64,000 nt of DNA from assembly GCA_934432725.1 (NCBI GenBank), contig CAKRZE010000011.1, forward strand, positions 31,317 to 95,316, in the 5' to 3' direction. Positions 56,046 to 64,000 of the stretch are shown piece by piece (the first letter of the stretch is position 1; each line of letters starts with the position of its first letter). A model generated the notes under the pieces. The model was not told the origin of the DNA. It did not search any database and worked only from the letters and a program-made list of their open reading frames with translations. A program made the position numbers and the translations under genes. This DNA comes from an uncultured Eubacteriales bacterium. GTDB lineage: Bacteria > Bacillota > Clostridia > Oscillospirales > CAG-272.

Positions 56046-57275
56046 ATGAAGACAACAAGAAGCTATCCTCTGCTTTGCGTCTCCCCCAAGGGAGAGCGCT
56101 CCCTGAGAAACGGACATCCGTGGGTTTACGATACCGAAATCACCGAAATGCCGGTCCCCCCGGCAAACGGCAGTCTGGTCGATGTGCTCTCGCAAAAAGG
56201 CGCCTACCTCGGAACCGGGCTGTACAGCGAAAAAAGCAAGATCCGGGTCAGAATACTCTCCTCAAATGCCAACGAAGCCTTTGATGCCGCCTTCTGGAAG
56301 CGCAGGGTCAGATACGCTCTGGATTACCGGCGTACCGTCATGAGGGATGACTTTCAGGCATGCAGACTGATTTTCGGAGAGGCGGACGGCATGCCCGGAC
56401 TGACTGTGGACCGCTATGGCGACATTCTTTCCGCACAGGTGCTCTCCTACGGCATGGAGCTTGTCAAGGACACCGTTTTCCGTGCGCTGTATGAGCAGCT
56501 GAATGAAAGCGGGGATGTCATCACCGGTATTTATGAGCGAAACGACTCCGCCCTGCGGGAGCTTGAGGGGCTGAACGCATACAAGGGATGGTATGAGCTG
56601 CCCGGCATCGGGCATCCGGACAAAACCACCTCGGAAATCACGGAAAACGGAATACGGTATCATGTGGATTTTGTCAACGGACAAAAAACCGGCTTCTTTC
56701 TGGATCAGAAATACAACCGCCGGGAGGTCGCACGTCTGGCAAAGGGAAAGCATGTCCTGGACTGCTTTACACACACCGGCTCCTTCGGCATGAACGCCGT
56801 CATGGGCGGCGCGGTTCACGTAACCTGTGTGGACGTATCGGAGAGCGCCGTCCGGATGGCGCGGGAAAATGCAGAGCTGAACGGAATTTCCGACCGCATG
56901 GACTTTGTTGCGGCGGACGTATTTGACCTGCTGCCGCAGCTTTCCGCCGGCAAAAAATCTCCCTATGATTTTATCATCCTGGATCCGCCTGCCTTCACCA
57001 AGAGCCGCAAAACCGTTGAGAGCGCTTCCCGCGGATATAAGGAAATCAACTACCGCGCCATGAAGCTGCTTCCGCGCGGCGGATATCTTGCAACCTGCTC
57101 CTGCTCGCACTTTATGCGCGATGAGCTCTTCGCGGACATGCTGCGCAGCGCCGCTGCGGATGCCGGCGTTCAGCTGAAGCAGGTAGAGGCGCGTCAGCAG
57201 GCGCCCGATCATCCCGTTCTTTGGAATGTTCCGGAAACCTCCTACCTGAAGTTCTATATTTTTCAGGTTGTCTGA
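56046..57275 (+). CDS. rlmI: 23S rRNA m5C methyltransferase RlmI-like
   Basis: 409 aa class I SAM methyltransferase. N-terminal PUA domain (ERSLRNGHPWVYDTE), EEHYH-like middle domain, SAM site HVLDCFTHTGSFGMNA, catalytic LDPPAF and the TCSCSHF cysteine motif. Methylates C1962 of 23S rRNA in E. coli. Start ATG 56046 by homology; a GTG at 56025 lies inside the leader hairpin. Single gene. Confidence 0.9.
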   Translation: MKTTRSYPLLCVSPKGERSLRNGHPWVYDTEITEMPVPPANGSLVDVLSQKGAYLGTGLYSEKSKIRVRILSSNANEAFDAAFWKRRVRYALDYRRTVMRDDFQACRLIFGEADGMPGLTVDRYGDILSAQVLSYGMELVKDTVFRALYEQLNESGDVITGIYERNDSALRELEGLNAYKGWYELPGIGHPDKTTSEITENGIRYHVDFVNGQKTGFFLDQKYNRREVARLAKGKHVLDCFTHTGSFGMNAVMGGAVHVTCVDVSESAVRMARENAELNGISDRMDFVAADVFDLLPQLSAGKKSPYDFIILDPPAFTKSRKTVESASRGYKEINYRAMKLLPRGGYLATCSCSHFMRDELFADMLRSAAADAGVQLKQVEARQQAPDHPVLWNVPETSYLKFYIFQVV

Positions 57276-57723
57276 ACCGGTGCCCGGTCCGCGATGCCTG
57301 CGACAGCCTCTTCTGTCGGAAGAAACACCTGACGGAAAAGAATACAACTGCGCCGCAGCGTGCGGATCAGGCATGGAGTCCCGAGAAGCAGGCGGAAAGC
57401 GGCTTCCGGCAAACTCCTTCCGGGCACCTTGCGTAAACCGCCGAAAAGGTGCTGCCGGCGTTGATATCCGCTCCTCTGCGCGCCGTCCGTTCCGTGCCGC
57501 AGGTCCCCGCACGGCTGCTGCCCTTCTGCCCGGCGCGGCGGCAAAAATGACTTTTTCGGCACATGCAAAGAAACGCCGTCCGCCGATCGGTTTGCCCGGA
57601 CAGAGAACATGCCCGGATATCTCCGCCGCGCACACCTCCAAGGCATGCGCTTCGGAAACGCTCTCCCGCTCTCATAAATCCTTCGCAAAAGCCCTCTTCC
57701 GTCAGGGTATTCGGGAAACGGTA
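57276..57723. other. Gap after rlmI
   Basis: About 450 bp with no supported gene or structure. Confidence 0.4.
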
Positions 57724-57752
57724 TTGACAGCGCCGCACATGCCAATTATAAT
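57724..57752 (+). promoter_or_regulatory. Consensus promoter of the epimerase gene
   Basis: TTGACA (57724-57729), 17-bp spacer, TATAAT (57747-57752). The predicted leader is about 165 nt and ends in an SD-hairpin. Confidence 0.85.
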
Positions 57753-57888
57753 AAGAGTGGTATCCGCCGGAATTGTCTCCGGCAGAGCCGGCACAGGCAA
57801 AGATGCGCCCATGTCCGGTCGAAGCGCTGTTTTCCGATGCTTCTCACGAAAACAGATATTCCTCCGGTCAAAGCCGAAGTTTAAAAAG

Positions 57889-57926
57889 AAAGGACGCTTC
57901 CGTTCTGCGGAAGCGGTGGTCAGACC
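57889..57926 (+). promoter_or_regulatory. SD-hairpin leader of the epimerase gene
   Basis: AAAGGA (57889-57894), GCTTCCG (57896-57902), loop TTCTG, CGGAAGC (57908-57914), tail GGTGGTCAGACC to ATG 57927. Same stem sequence as the mraY leader 51 kb away. Confidence 0.78.
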
Positions 57927-58805
57927 ATGCTTTATACCATTGAAAATGAATTGATCAGGGTTGTGATATCCGATGTCGGAGCCGAGCTTCAGAATCTCAT
58001 TTTAAAAGAAGACGGAACCGAATACCTCTGGCAGGGCGATCCGAAATACTGGTCGGGACGCGCCTTCAATCTGTTTCCGATCTGCGGCAGACTGACCGAG
58101 GGGAGATACCTGTATGACGGCAGGTCCTATGAAATGCGCATTCACGGCTTTCTCCGCGAAATGCCCATGCAGGCGTCGCAGTCCTCCCCGGAATCCGTAA
58201 CCTTCACGCTGACGGAATCCGATAAGACCCTTTCGCAGTATCCGTTCCGCTTTGCCGCCTCCGTCACCTATACCGTGGAGGGAGCCTCGCTTGTCACCGT
58301 CTATACGGTCAGGAACCCGGACACCAAAGAGCTGATCTTCTGTGTCGGCGGTCATCCGGGCTTCAATATTCCGCTGACAAAGGGCGAAGCGTTTGAGGAT
58401 TATTATCTGGAATTCTCCGAAAAAGCTCCCGCAAAGCATATGATCTTCAGCGAAAGCTGCATGTATACGGACGAAACAAAGCCTCTTCCGCTTGAAAACG
58501 GAACCGTTCTGCATATGCGCCATGACCTGTTTGACAACGATGCCATCTTCATCCGGGACATGTGCCGTGAAGTGACGCTCCGCTCTGCAAAGTCCGCAAA
58601 GTCCGTCAGAGTCACCTATCCGGATATGAAATACCTCGGACTCTGGCACAAGCCGAAAACCGATGCGCCTTACTGCTGCATTGAGCCGTGGTGCTCCGTC
58701 CCCTCCTATGAAAACGAGGTGGACAGTCTGGAAACCAAAAAGGACATGGAGCATCTTGCACCCGGAGACACTTATACTGCCTCCTTCCGCATCACAATTG
58801 CCTGA
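57927..58805 (+). CDS. Aldose 1-epimerase family protein
   Basis: 292 aa, galactose-mutarotase fold. ISDVGAELQNLILKEDG start, NLFPICGRLTEG, the HGFLRE histidine, VGGHPGFNIPL histidine and late LGLWHKP match the LacX/YihR-like branch. Interconverts anomers of sugars or sugar phosphates. DUF896 gene follows 14 bp later and is likely co-transcribed. Confidence 0.88.
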   Translation: MLYTIENELIRVVISDVGAELQNLILKEDGTEYLWQGDPKYWSGRAFNLFPICGRLTEGRYLYDGRSYEMRIHGFLREMPMQASQSSPESVTFTLTESDKTLSQYPFRFAASVTYTVEGASLVTVYTVRNPDTKELIFCVGGHPGFNIPLTKGEAFEDYYLEFSEKAPAKHMIFSESCMYTDETKPLPLENGTVLHMRHDLFDNDAIFIRDMCREVTLRSAKSAKSVRVTYPDMKYLGLWHKPKTDAPYCCIEPWCSVPSYENEVDSLETKKDMEHLAPGDTYTASFRITIA

Positions 58806-58819
58806 AGGACCGGTGCAGT

Positions 58820-59026
58820 ATGAAGCAGGAAAAAGTCAACCGAATCAACGAGCTTGCCCGAAAGGCAAAAAGTCCGGAGGGTCTGACCCCGGCGGAAAAG
58901 GAAGAACAGACCGCGCTCCGAAAGGAATACATCGAAGAATTCCGCCGCTCCACCCTTCAGGAGCTTAACAGCATTGTCATACAGCATCCGGACGGCACCC
59001 GCACAAAGCTGAAGAAAAAAGACTGA
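58820..59026 (+). CDS. DUF896 (YnzC-like) small protein
   Basis: 68 aa. INELARKAKSPEGLTPAEKEEQ and LRKEYIEEFR are the family's helical hairpin signature. In Bacillus the relatives YnzC and YneA-operon members are SOS-linked; here the context is an epimerase gene, so the role is open. GAAGGA lies upstream of ATG 58820. Confidence 0.92.
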   Translation: MKQEKVNRINELARKAKSPEGLTPAEKEEQTALRKEYIEEFRRSTLQELNSIVIQHPDGTRTKLKKKD

Positions 59027-59401
59027 GCCGTCTCGTTTTATGGGGAGCCTTGCCGGGTCCTGAGATACAAGGGATCGCCGCGTCCTCCCGTCTTCCGCCT
59101 TTTTCAGCCAAAGCCGACCGGAGCAAATCCCGAAATGCATCATAAGCCTCTCGCCGTTTGAAGCTGCCTTTCAACAGACACTTCCTGCGGCGGGGGGCTT
59201 GTTTTTGTACCGCCGATGACAGTAAAACCTCCGCATCCGGCAATAGCACGCCCCGATCAGGCAAGGCTGGGCACAGGCTTGCCTGCCGGCTTTGCGGAAC
59301 ATGCACCGAAGCACCCGTCCGTTCGTTTAAAAGCGCCCGGATGCCGCACGGTCCGGTCGGAAAACGCACAGACTGCATCAAGCCCCCGAGCATATAAACC
59401 T

Positions 59402-59660
59402 GTGCGCCGGGTCAAAGCACTTCCGGACCCGCAAAACAGCGCGCATCGAAGCAAGCCGATGCCTGATCATACAAAACCGTGCGCCGGGTCAAAGCACTTC
59501 CGGAACCGCAAAACAGCGCACATCGAAGCAAGCCGATGCCTGATCATACAAAACCGTGCGCCGGGTCAAAGCACTTCCGGACCCGCAAAACAGCGCACAT
59601 CGAAGCAAGCCGATGCCTGATCATACAAAACCGCACGCCACACCAAAGCACTGTCGGATC
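59402..59660. repeat. Tandem array of 77-bp units before prfB
   Basis: Units starting at GTGCGCC occur at 59402, 59479 and 59556, exactly 77 bases apart and nearly identical, with a decayed fourth at 59633. Each contains CATCG...CGATG. 77 is not a multiple of three, so the array cannot be a single repetitive peptide. The remainder of 59027-59958 is free of genes. Confidence 0.88.
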
Positions 59661-59958
59661 AGTAAAACCGTATGTGCCGAATTGAACTGCAAAACCAAAA
59701 ACTGCCGAAGCAAGCGCTGCACTCATCCGTCAAGTCCCCTCCCGCCCAAAATCACTGCCCGCATCAACGAAGGGTTCTCCGACAGCCGCAGGTCCCGCCG
59801 GCAAAACCGCACGCCGCCGAATGTTCCTTCCCGAAAAGCATGCGTTTTAAATCCGCCGGAAACACCTGCTCCGCTCCGCAAAAGCCGCACGGAAGCAGCA
59901 CGCATTCCCCCTTTTCGCCGCATAGCGCATATAAAAGATGCAAAAATCAAAAAATATG

Positions 59959-59987
59959 TTTACAGAATTCCGGGAATGTGGTATACT
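59959..59987 (+). promoter_or_regulatory. prfB promoter
   Basis: TTTACA (59959-59964), 17-bp spacer, TATACT (59982-59987). Confidence 0.75.
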
Positions 59988-60032
59988 GTTTTTATATAGA
60001 ACAGATTTACACATGAACATAGGAGGCCTATT

Positions 60033-61145
60033 TTGATCATACAGTTGGATGAGGCAAAGCGCACGCTCGGTCAGCTGAAGGAAAAGGTTGACGATCTGGG
60101 AAACGCGCTGCGGATTGAAGCGCTGAAGGGGCAGATTGAAGAGCTTGAAATGAAAACAAGCCAGCCGGATTTCTGGTCGCTGCCCGAAAGCGGAACGATT
60201 CTGCAAAACGCCAAAAACATGAAGGACACCGTAGATGAATATGAGACGCTGAAGAAAAGTGTTTCCGACACGCTTGAAATGGTTGACATGGCGCTGGAAG
60301 AAAACGACGACAGCATTGTGGATGAGGTGCTCCATGAGGTTCAAGGCATTACGGAAACCGAAGCCAGAATGCGACTGGAGACGCTTTTGACCGGAGAATA
60401 CGACCATAACAACGCCATCCTCTCCTTCCACCCGGGTGCGGGCGGAACAGAGGCACAGGACTGGGCTGAAATGCTCTACCGTATGATCACACGCTGGGCA
60501 GAGCGGCATCAGTATACGGTCAAGCTGAATGACTGGCTGGACGGAGATGAAGCGGGACTGAAGGCGGCAACCATCACGGTAGAGGGTCCGAACGCATACG
60601 GCTTTCTGAAAAGCGAGCACGGCGTACACCGGCTGGTGCGCGTATCCCCCTTTGACGCGGCAGGACGCAGACAAACCTCCTTTGCCTCCATTGAGGTCAT
60701 GCCGGAATTTGATAACCTCGATGATATCGTGATCCGCCCGGAGGATATCGAAGTCACCGCACACCGCTCCTCCGGCGCAGGCGGTCAGCATATCAATAAA
60801 ACCTCTTCCGCGATCCGGATTGTCCATAAGCCGACCGGCATCATGGTAGGCTGCCAGACAGAGCGCTCTCAGCTGCAAAACAAGGAATATGCGCTGAGAC
60901 TGCTGAAAGCAAAGCTGAAAGAAATTCAGCTGACGGAGCATCTGGAAAAGGTAGAGGATATCCGGGGCGTCAAAACAAACATCGAATGGGGCTCTCAGAT
61001 CCGCTCCTACGTTTTTATGCCGTATACACTGGTCAAGGACACACGAACCGGCTATGAAAACGGCAACATTACGGCAGTGATGGACGGAGATCTGGACGGC
61101 TTTATCAATGCTTATCTGAAGCAGCAGGCAGGACGCGCACAGTAA
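60033..61145 (+). CDS. prfB: Peptide chain release factor 2
   Basis: Releases protein at UGA and UAA. 370 aa. G250-G-Q252 hydrolysis motif in SGAGGQHINKT and the SPF anticodon-recognition tripeptide in VSPFDAAGRRQ identify RF2. The start is TTG 60033 with AGGAGG six bases upstream. The programmed +1 frameshift (CUU-UGA) that autoregulates many prfB genes is absent: the frame runs straight through the corresponding position (residues ~24-28). Confidence 0.95.
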   Translation: MIIQLDEAKRTLGQLKEKVDDLGNALRIEALKGQIEELEMKTSQPDFWSLPESGTILQNAKNMKDTVDEYETLKKSVSDTLEMVDMALEENDDSIVDEVLHEVQGITETEARMRLETLLTGEYDHNNAILSFHPGAGGTEAQDWAEMLYRMITRWAERHQYTVKLNDWLDGDEAGLKAATITVEGPNAYGFLKSEHGVHRLVRVSPFDAAGRRQTSFASIEVMPEFDNLDDIVIRPEDIEVTAHRSSGAGGQHINKTSSAIRIVHKPTGIMVGCQTERSQLQNKEYALRLLKAKLKEIQLTEHLEKVEDIRGVKTNIEWGSQIRSYVFMPYTLVKDTRTGYENGNITAVMDGDLDGFINAYLKQQAGRAQ

Positions 61146-61447
61146 TTCGTCCCTCCGCAAGCCCTCTTCCTCCTGCACCGCGCGGGAAGTATCCGTTTCT
61201 GCGCCCATGCGGAGCTGCCGGACACCGGCTCCTTCCATGCACCGCACGGCGGGGAGTATCTCCCTTCCCTGCTGCCCATGCGTCCTCACAGATCCGGCAG
61301 GAATGACTCCCCCGTGCCTGCGGCTTTGATACAGCAGCGCTCCCTTATGTCAGCCGCACCGCTTTATCAAAAGCACAAACCAATCGCACCTTCTCTCAAA
61401 CCAACTTCATGAAAGGAATGCTTTGATCACCAAAGCGCTGTCATGCT
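61146..61447 (+). promoter_or_regulatory. Gap after prfB ending in an SD-hairpin leader
   Basis: About 300 bp without a gene. At its end: AAAGGA (61412-61417), GCTTTG (61420-61425), loop ATCAC, CAAAGC (61431-61436), 11 nt with CTGTCA to ATG 61448. Confidence 0.7.
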
Positions 61448-61750
61448 ATGAAAAAAACACGGTTTTTCATTGGATTGTCCTTTTTGGTACAGGCAATTTC
61501 CGCATTTTTCCTGATGGTTGTCTTTTTGTACAAAAACAGAAAGAACACCGCAGGAGCTTTTATGGCGCTCGGATGTCTCAGCGGACTGCTCGGCAGCGTC
61601 ATGGTTTACCGGCAGATCCGCGCACAAATGGAGGACAGCCGCCTTGCCCGCGCCATTGACTCCATCTGCGAAGAAGAAACGCCGGAGGAGGTACAAAAGC
61701 CGGAAATTCCGCTGGACGATACCGCAAACGAAGCTGAATTCCACGACTGA
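61448..61750 (+). CDS. Small two-helix membrane protein
   Basis: 100 aa. Two membrane helices (about 5-26 and 36-54) and an acidic C-terminal tail. No family recognised. Called because of the SD-hairpin leader at the right distance and a typical KK-T-R start. purB follows 115 bp later. Confidence 0.7.
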   Translation: MKKTRFFIGLSFLVQAISAFFLMVVFLYKNRKNTAGAFMALGCLSGLLGSVMVYRQIRAQMEDSRLARAIDSICEEETPEEVQKPEIPLDDTANEAEFHD

Positions 61751-61865
61751 CGCGATATCGGCGCCGCCTACGTCTCCTGCAAGCGCCTGAATCATCCGCA
61801 GAGGATGGTTCGAATTTGTATTTACAAACGGAAAGGAACCTTCAAAAGGACTCAAGTACCGGAAT

Positions 61866-63302
61866 ATGAATATGACAAAGGAAAATTATATTTCACCGTT
61901 CTCCACACGCTATGCCAGTCCCGAGATGCAGCTTTTGTTTTCGGAATCGTTCAAGTTCAAAACATGGCGCAAGCTTTGGATCGCTTTGGCAAAAGCGGAA
62001 AAGGAGCTTGGTCTTGCCATCACGGACGAACAGATTGCCGAGCTGGAGGCGCACCGCGACGATATCAACTATGAGGTTGCGGAGGAGCGCGAACGGTTGG
62101 TGCGGCACGATGTCATGTCGCATATTTATGCCTACGGTCAGCAATGCCCGAAGGCAGAGCCGATCATTCACCTCGGAGCCACCTCCTGCTATGTAGGGGA
62201 TAATACCGATGTCATCATTATGAAGGAGGCTTCGGCAGTCATTCTCAAAAAGGCGGCACAGGTGGTGAAAAACCTTGCAAAGTTCGCCGACACCTATAAA
62301 GCGCTGCCCTGTCTGGCGTATACTCATCTTCAGCCCGCGCAGTTGACCACGGTCGGCAAGCGCGCTACGCTCTGGATGTACGAGCTGATTCAGGATATGG
62401 AGGAGCTGGAGCACCGCATGGATAAGCTCCTTCTGCTCGGACAGAAGGGCACCACCGGCACACAGGCGAGCTTTATGGAGCTCTTTGACGGAGACGAAGC
62501 AAAGGTGCGTGAGCTGGAGAACAAAATTGCGGCTTACATGGGCTTCAAGGGATGCGTCCCCGTATCCGGACAGACCTATTCCCGCAAGGTTGACGCATAT
62601 TTTCTGAGTGTTCTGAGCGGATTTGCGCAGAGTGCCTATAAGTTTGCAAACGATATGCGCCTGCTTCAGTCCTTTGAGGAAATGGAAGAGCCGTTTGAAA
62701 AAATGCAGGTCGGCTCCTCCGCCATGCCCTACAAGAGGAACCCCATGCGCTGTGAGCGCATCTGCGCATTGGCACGGTATGTCATGGTCGATGCGCTGAA
62801 TCCGGGTCTGACCGCCTCCACACAGTGGTTTGAACGGACGCTGGACGATTCCGCGAACAAACGGATTTCCGTTGCCGAGGCATTCCTTGCAATCGACTCC
62901 ATTCTGAATATTTACATCAATGTCACCGACGGCATGGTAGTATATGAGCGGGTCGTCACGCGCAGAGTGATGGAAAAGCTGCCGTTTATGGCTACCGAAA
63001 ACATCATGATGAAGGCGGTGAAGGCGGGCGGCGACCGGCAGGAGCTGCATGAACGGCTTCGGGAGCATTCCCACGCGGCAGCTGCAAGAGTCAAGCTTGA
63101 GGGCGGCGCCAACGATCTTGTAGAGCGGATTGCAAACGACCCCGCGTTCCCCGTAAACGAGGAAGAGATCAGAGCGGAGCTGGATCCGTCTCTGTACATC
63201 GGAAGATGCGTATCTCAGGTCACGGAATTTCTGGAAGAGGTTGCCGCCCCGGTTCTCGACCGCTGCTATCAGGGTCCTGTCGAAGCGGAGCTGAAGGTCT
63301 GA
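61866..63302 (+). CDS. purB: Adenylosuccinate lyase
   Basis: Cleaves adenylosuccinate and SAICAR in purine synthesis. 478 aa. Signature GSSAMPYKRNPMRCERI, HLGATSCYVGDN and TGTQASFMELF support PurB in the long-form branch. ATG 61866 is used; ATG 61872 is equally possible. Two weak SDs lie upstream (AAAGGA 61832, AAAAGGA 61844). No other pur genes adjoin. Confidence 0.95.
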   Translation: MNMTKENYISPFSTRYASPEMQLLFSESFKFKTWRKLWIALAKAEKELGLAITDEQIAELEAHRDDINYEVAEERERLVRHDVMSHIYAYGQQCPKAEPIIHLGATSCYVGDNTDVIIMKEASAVILKKAAQVVKNLAKFADTYKALPCLAYTHLQPAQLTTVGKRATLWMYELIQDMEELEHRMDKLLLLGQKGTTGTQASFMELFDGDEAKVRELENKIAAYMGFKGCVPVSGQTYSRKVDAYFLSVLSGFAQSAYKFANDMRLLQSFEEMEEPFEKMQVGSSAMPYKRNPMRCERICALARYVMVDALNPGLTASTQWFERTLDDSANKRISVAEAFLAIDSILNIYINVTDGMVVYERVVTRRVMEKLPFMATENIMMKAVKAGGDRQELHERLREHSHAAAARVKLEGGANDLVERIANDPAFPVNEEEIRAELDPSLYIGRCVSQVTEFLEEVAAPVLDRCYQGPVEAELKV

Positions 63303-63417
63303 CCGGACTTTACAGAAGACCACACATCCATTTGGATGTGAGCTTCCGGACCATCCGCGGCGCCGTTCGGAATGGAACAGAATCATATTCCGGCGGAGTC
63401 ACATTACAAAAAACATT

Positions 63418-63455
63418 CCGGCACTGCTTCAGAGGTGAAGCGGTGCCGGATTTTT
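63418..63455 (+). terminator. Terminator of purB
   Basis: Thirteen-bp stem (63418-63430 with 63437-63449, one G-U) followed by five T. Confidence 0.93.
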
Positions 63456-63637
63456 CTGATCCAATCCAAAGCCGTAGGGAAATAACCGGATGCTGCCTGG
63501 GCAAAATCGGCATTATATGAAGAACGAAACAGCATCGGCACAGGCAGACGTTCAGCCGTCAGACGGAGCGGCTCCTCACGTCCATCCCTGCCCTTTTGCA
63601 GAAAAGACCCGGAAAGGATACAACATCTGGTATAACA

Positions 63638-64000
63638 AATGCGGATAACATTCACCCTATAGATGTAGTTGATCTGCCGCATTTTCCGAATTTGCCGGCT
63701 TTGCCGCCAAATTCATGAAGCCTTGCTTAAATTTGAGGTATCATAAATGCGGATAACCTTCACCCTGTAGGTGCAGTTGGTCTGCCGCATTTTCCGAATT
63801 TGCCGGCTTTGCCGTCAAATTCATGATGCCTTGCTTAAATTTGAGGTATCATAAATGCGGATAACCTTCACCCTATAGATGTAGTTGATCTGCCGCATTT
63901 TCCGAATTTGCCGGCTTTGCCGTCAAATTCATGAAGCCTTGCTTAAATTTGAGGTATCATAAATGCGGATAACATTCACCCTATAGATGTAGTTGATCTG
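63638..64000. repeat. Repeat B tandem array at the right edge
   Basis: Units start at AAATGCGGATAAC: 63638, 63745, 63853 and 63961 (periods 107, 108, 108); the last is cut by the window end. It is the reverse complement of the 55-kb array, sharing CTGCCGCATTT, GAATTTGCCGG...CAAATTCATGA and TTAAATTTGA. The array is preceded by GGTATAAC at 63629-63636. Between 63456 and 63637 no gene is seen. Confidence 0.9.

Noticed and set aside
61893..63386. 497-codon minus-strand frame opposite purB
   Set aside because: Antisense shadow of purB.
63638..64000. CRISPR array
   Set aside because: Units of ~108 bp are nearly uniform with no variable spacers, and no cas genes are present.

Overview
The window looks like a chromosomal segment of a GC-moderate Bacillota of class Clostridia, probably a gut-type Oscillospirales or Christensenellales relative. 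That placement is inferred from a dcw cell-wall cluster with an unlinked ftsA, a two-PASTA transpeptidase, strong AAAGGAG-type ribosome binding sites, TTGACA-17-TATAAT promoters, a DUF4830 protein, tetrameric-type cytidine deaminase and stand-alone lipoate genes. No tRNA, rRNA, transposase, phage gene or CRISPR array was found.

Layout. 1-13.3 kb: division and cell-wall (dcw) operon ftsL-ftsI/spoVD-murE-[102-bp repeats]-murF-mraY-ftsW-murG-ftsQ-ftsZ, lacking murD, murC and ftsA. 13.7-22.1 kb: an ATP-grasp/deacetylase/SLH fusion, rarA, secA and a duplicated membrane protein. 22.2-31.8 kb: rlmA, cdd, a lipoate cluster (lplA, free lipoyl domain, lipA, second lplA), a GH38 mannosidase and a HAD phosphatase. 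32-41 kb: DUF4830 protein, rubrerythrin, acetyltransferases, a permease with a small stalk protein, shikimate kinase and a phosphodiester glycosidase lipoprotein. 41.6-45.7 kb: glnS, gltX and a metallo-hydrolase. 46-54.5 kb: DUF3737, a PatB-type lyase, DUF1508, small and membrane proteins, and a MocR-type regulator divergent from an ECF vitamin transporter. 56-63.3 kb: rlmI, aldose epimerase, DUF896, prfB, a small membrane protein and purB.

Three layers of non-coding structure stand out. (1) At least nine genes on both strands, including mraY, ftsW, murG, rlmI and glnS, have a leader in which the Shine-Dalgarno AAAGGA is followed directly by a small hairpin and then a TGGTYA-like tail before the start codon. 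(2) A family of ~108-bp, two-hairpin repeats, often joined to a second hairpin-rich repeat, occurs at 24, 46, 55 and 63.6 kb; at three of these loci a sigma-A-type promoter with exact 17-bp spacing points into the repeats. (3) Two unrelated tandem arrays (102 bp between murE and murF, 77 bp before prfB) fill other gaps. These are the best candidates for an undescribed system. The rest is mostly housekeeping.

All functions are from reading protein motifs by eye; no database or folding program was run.
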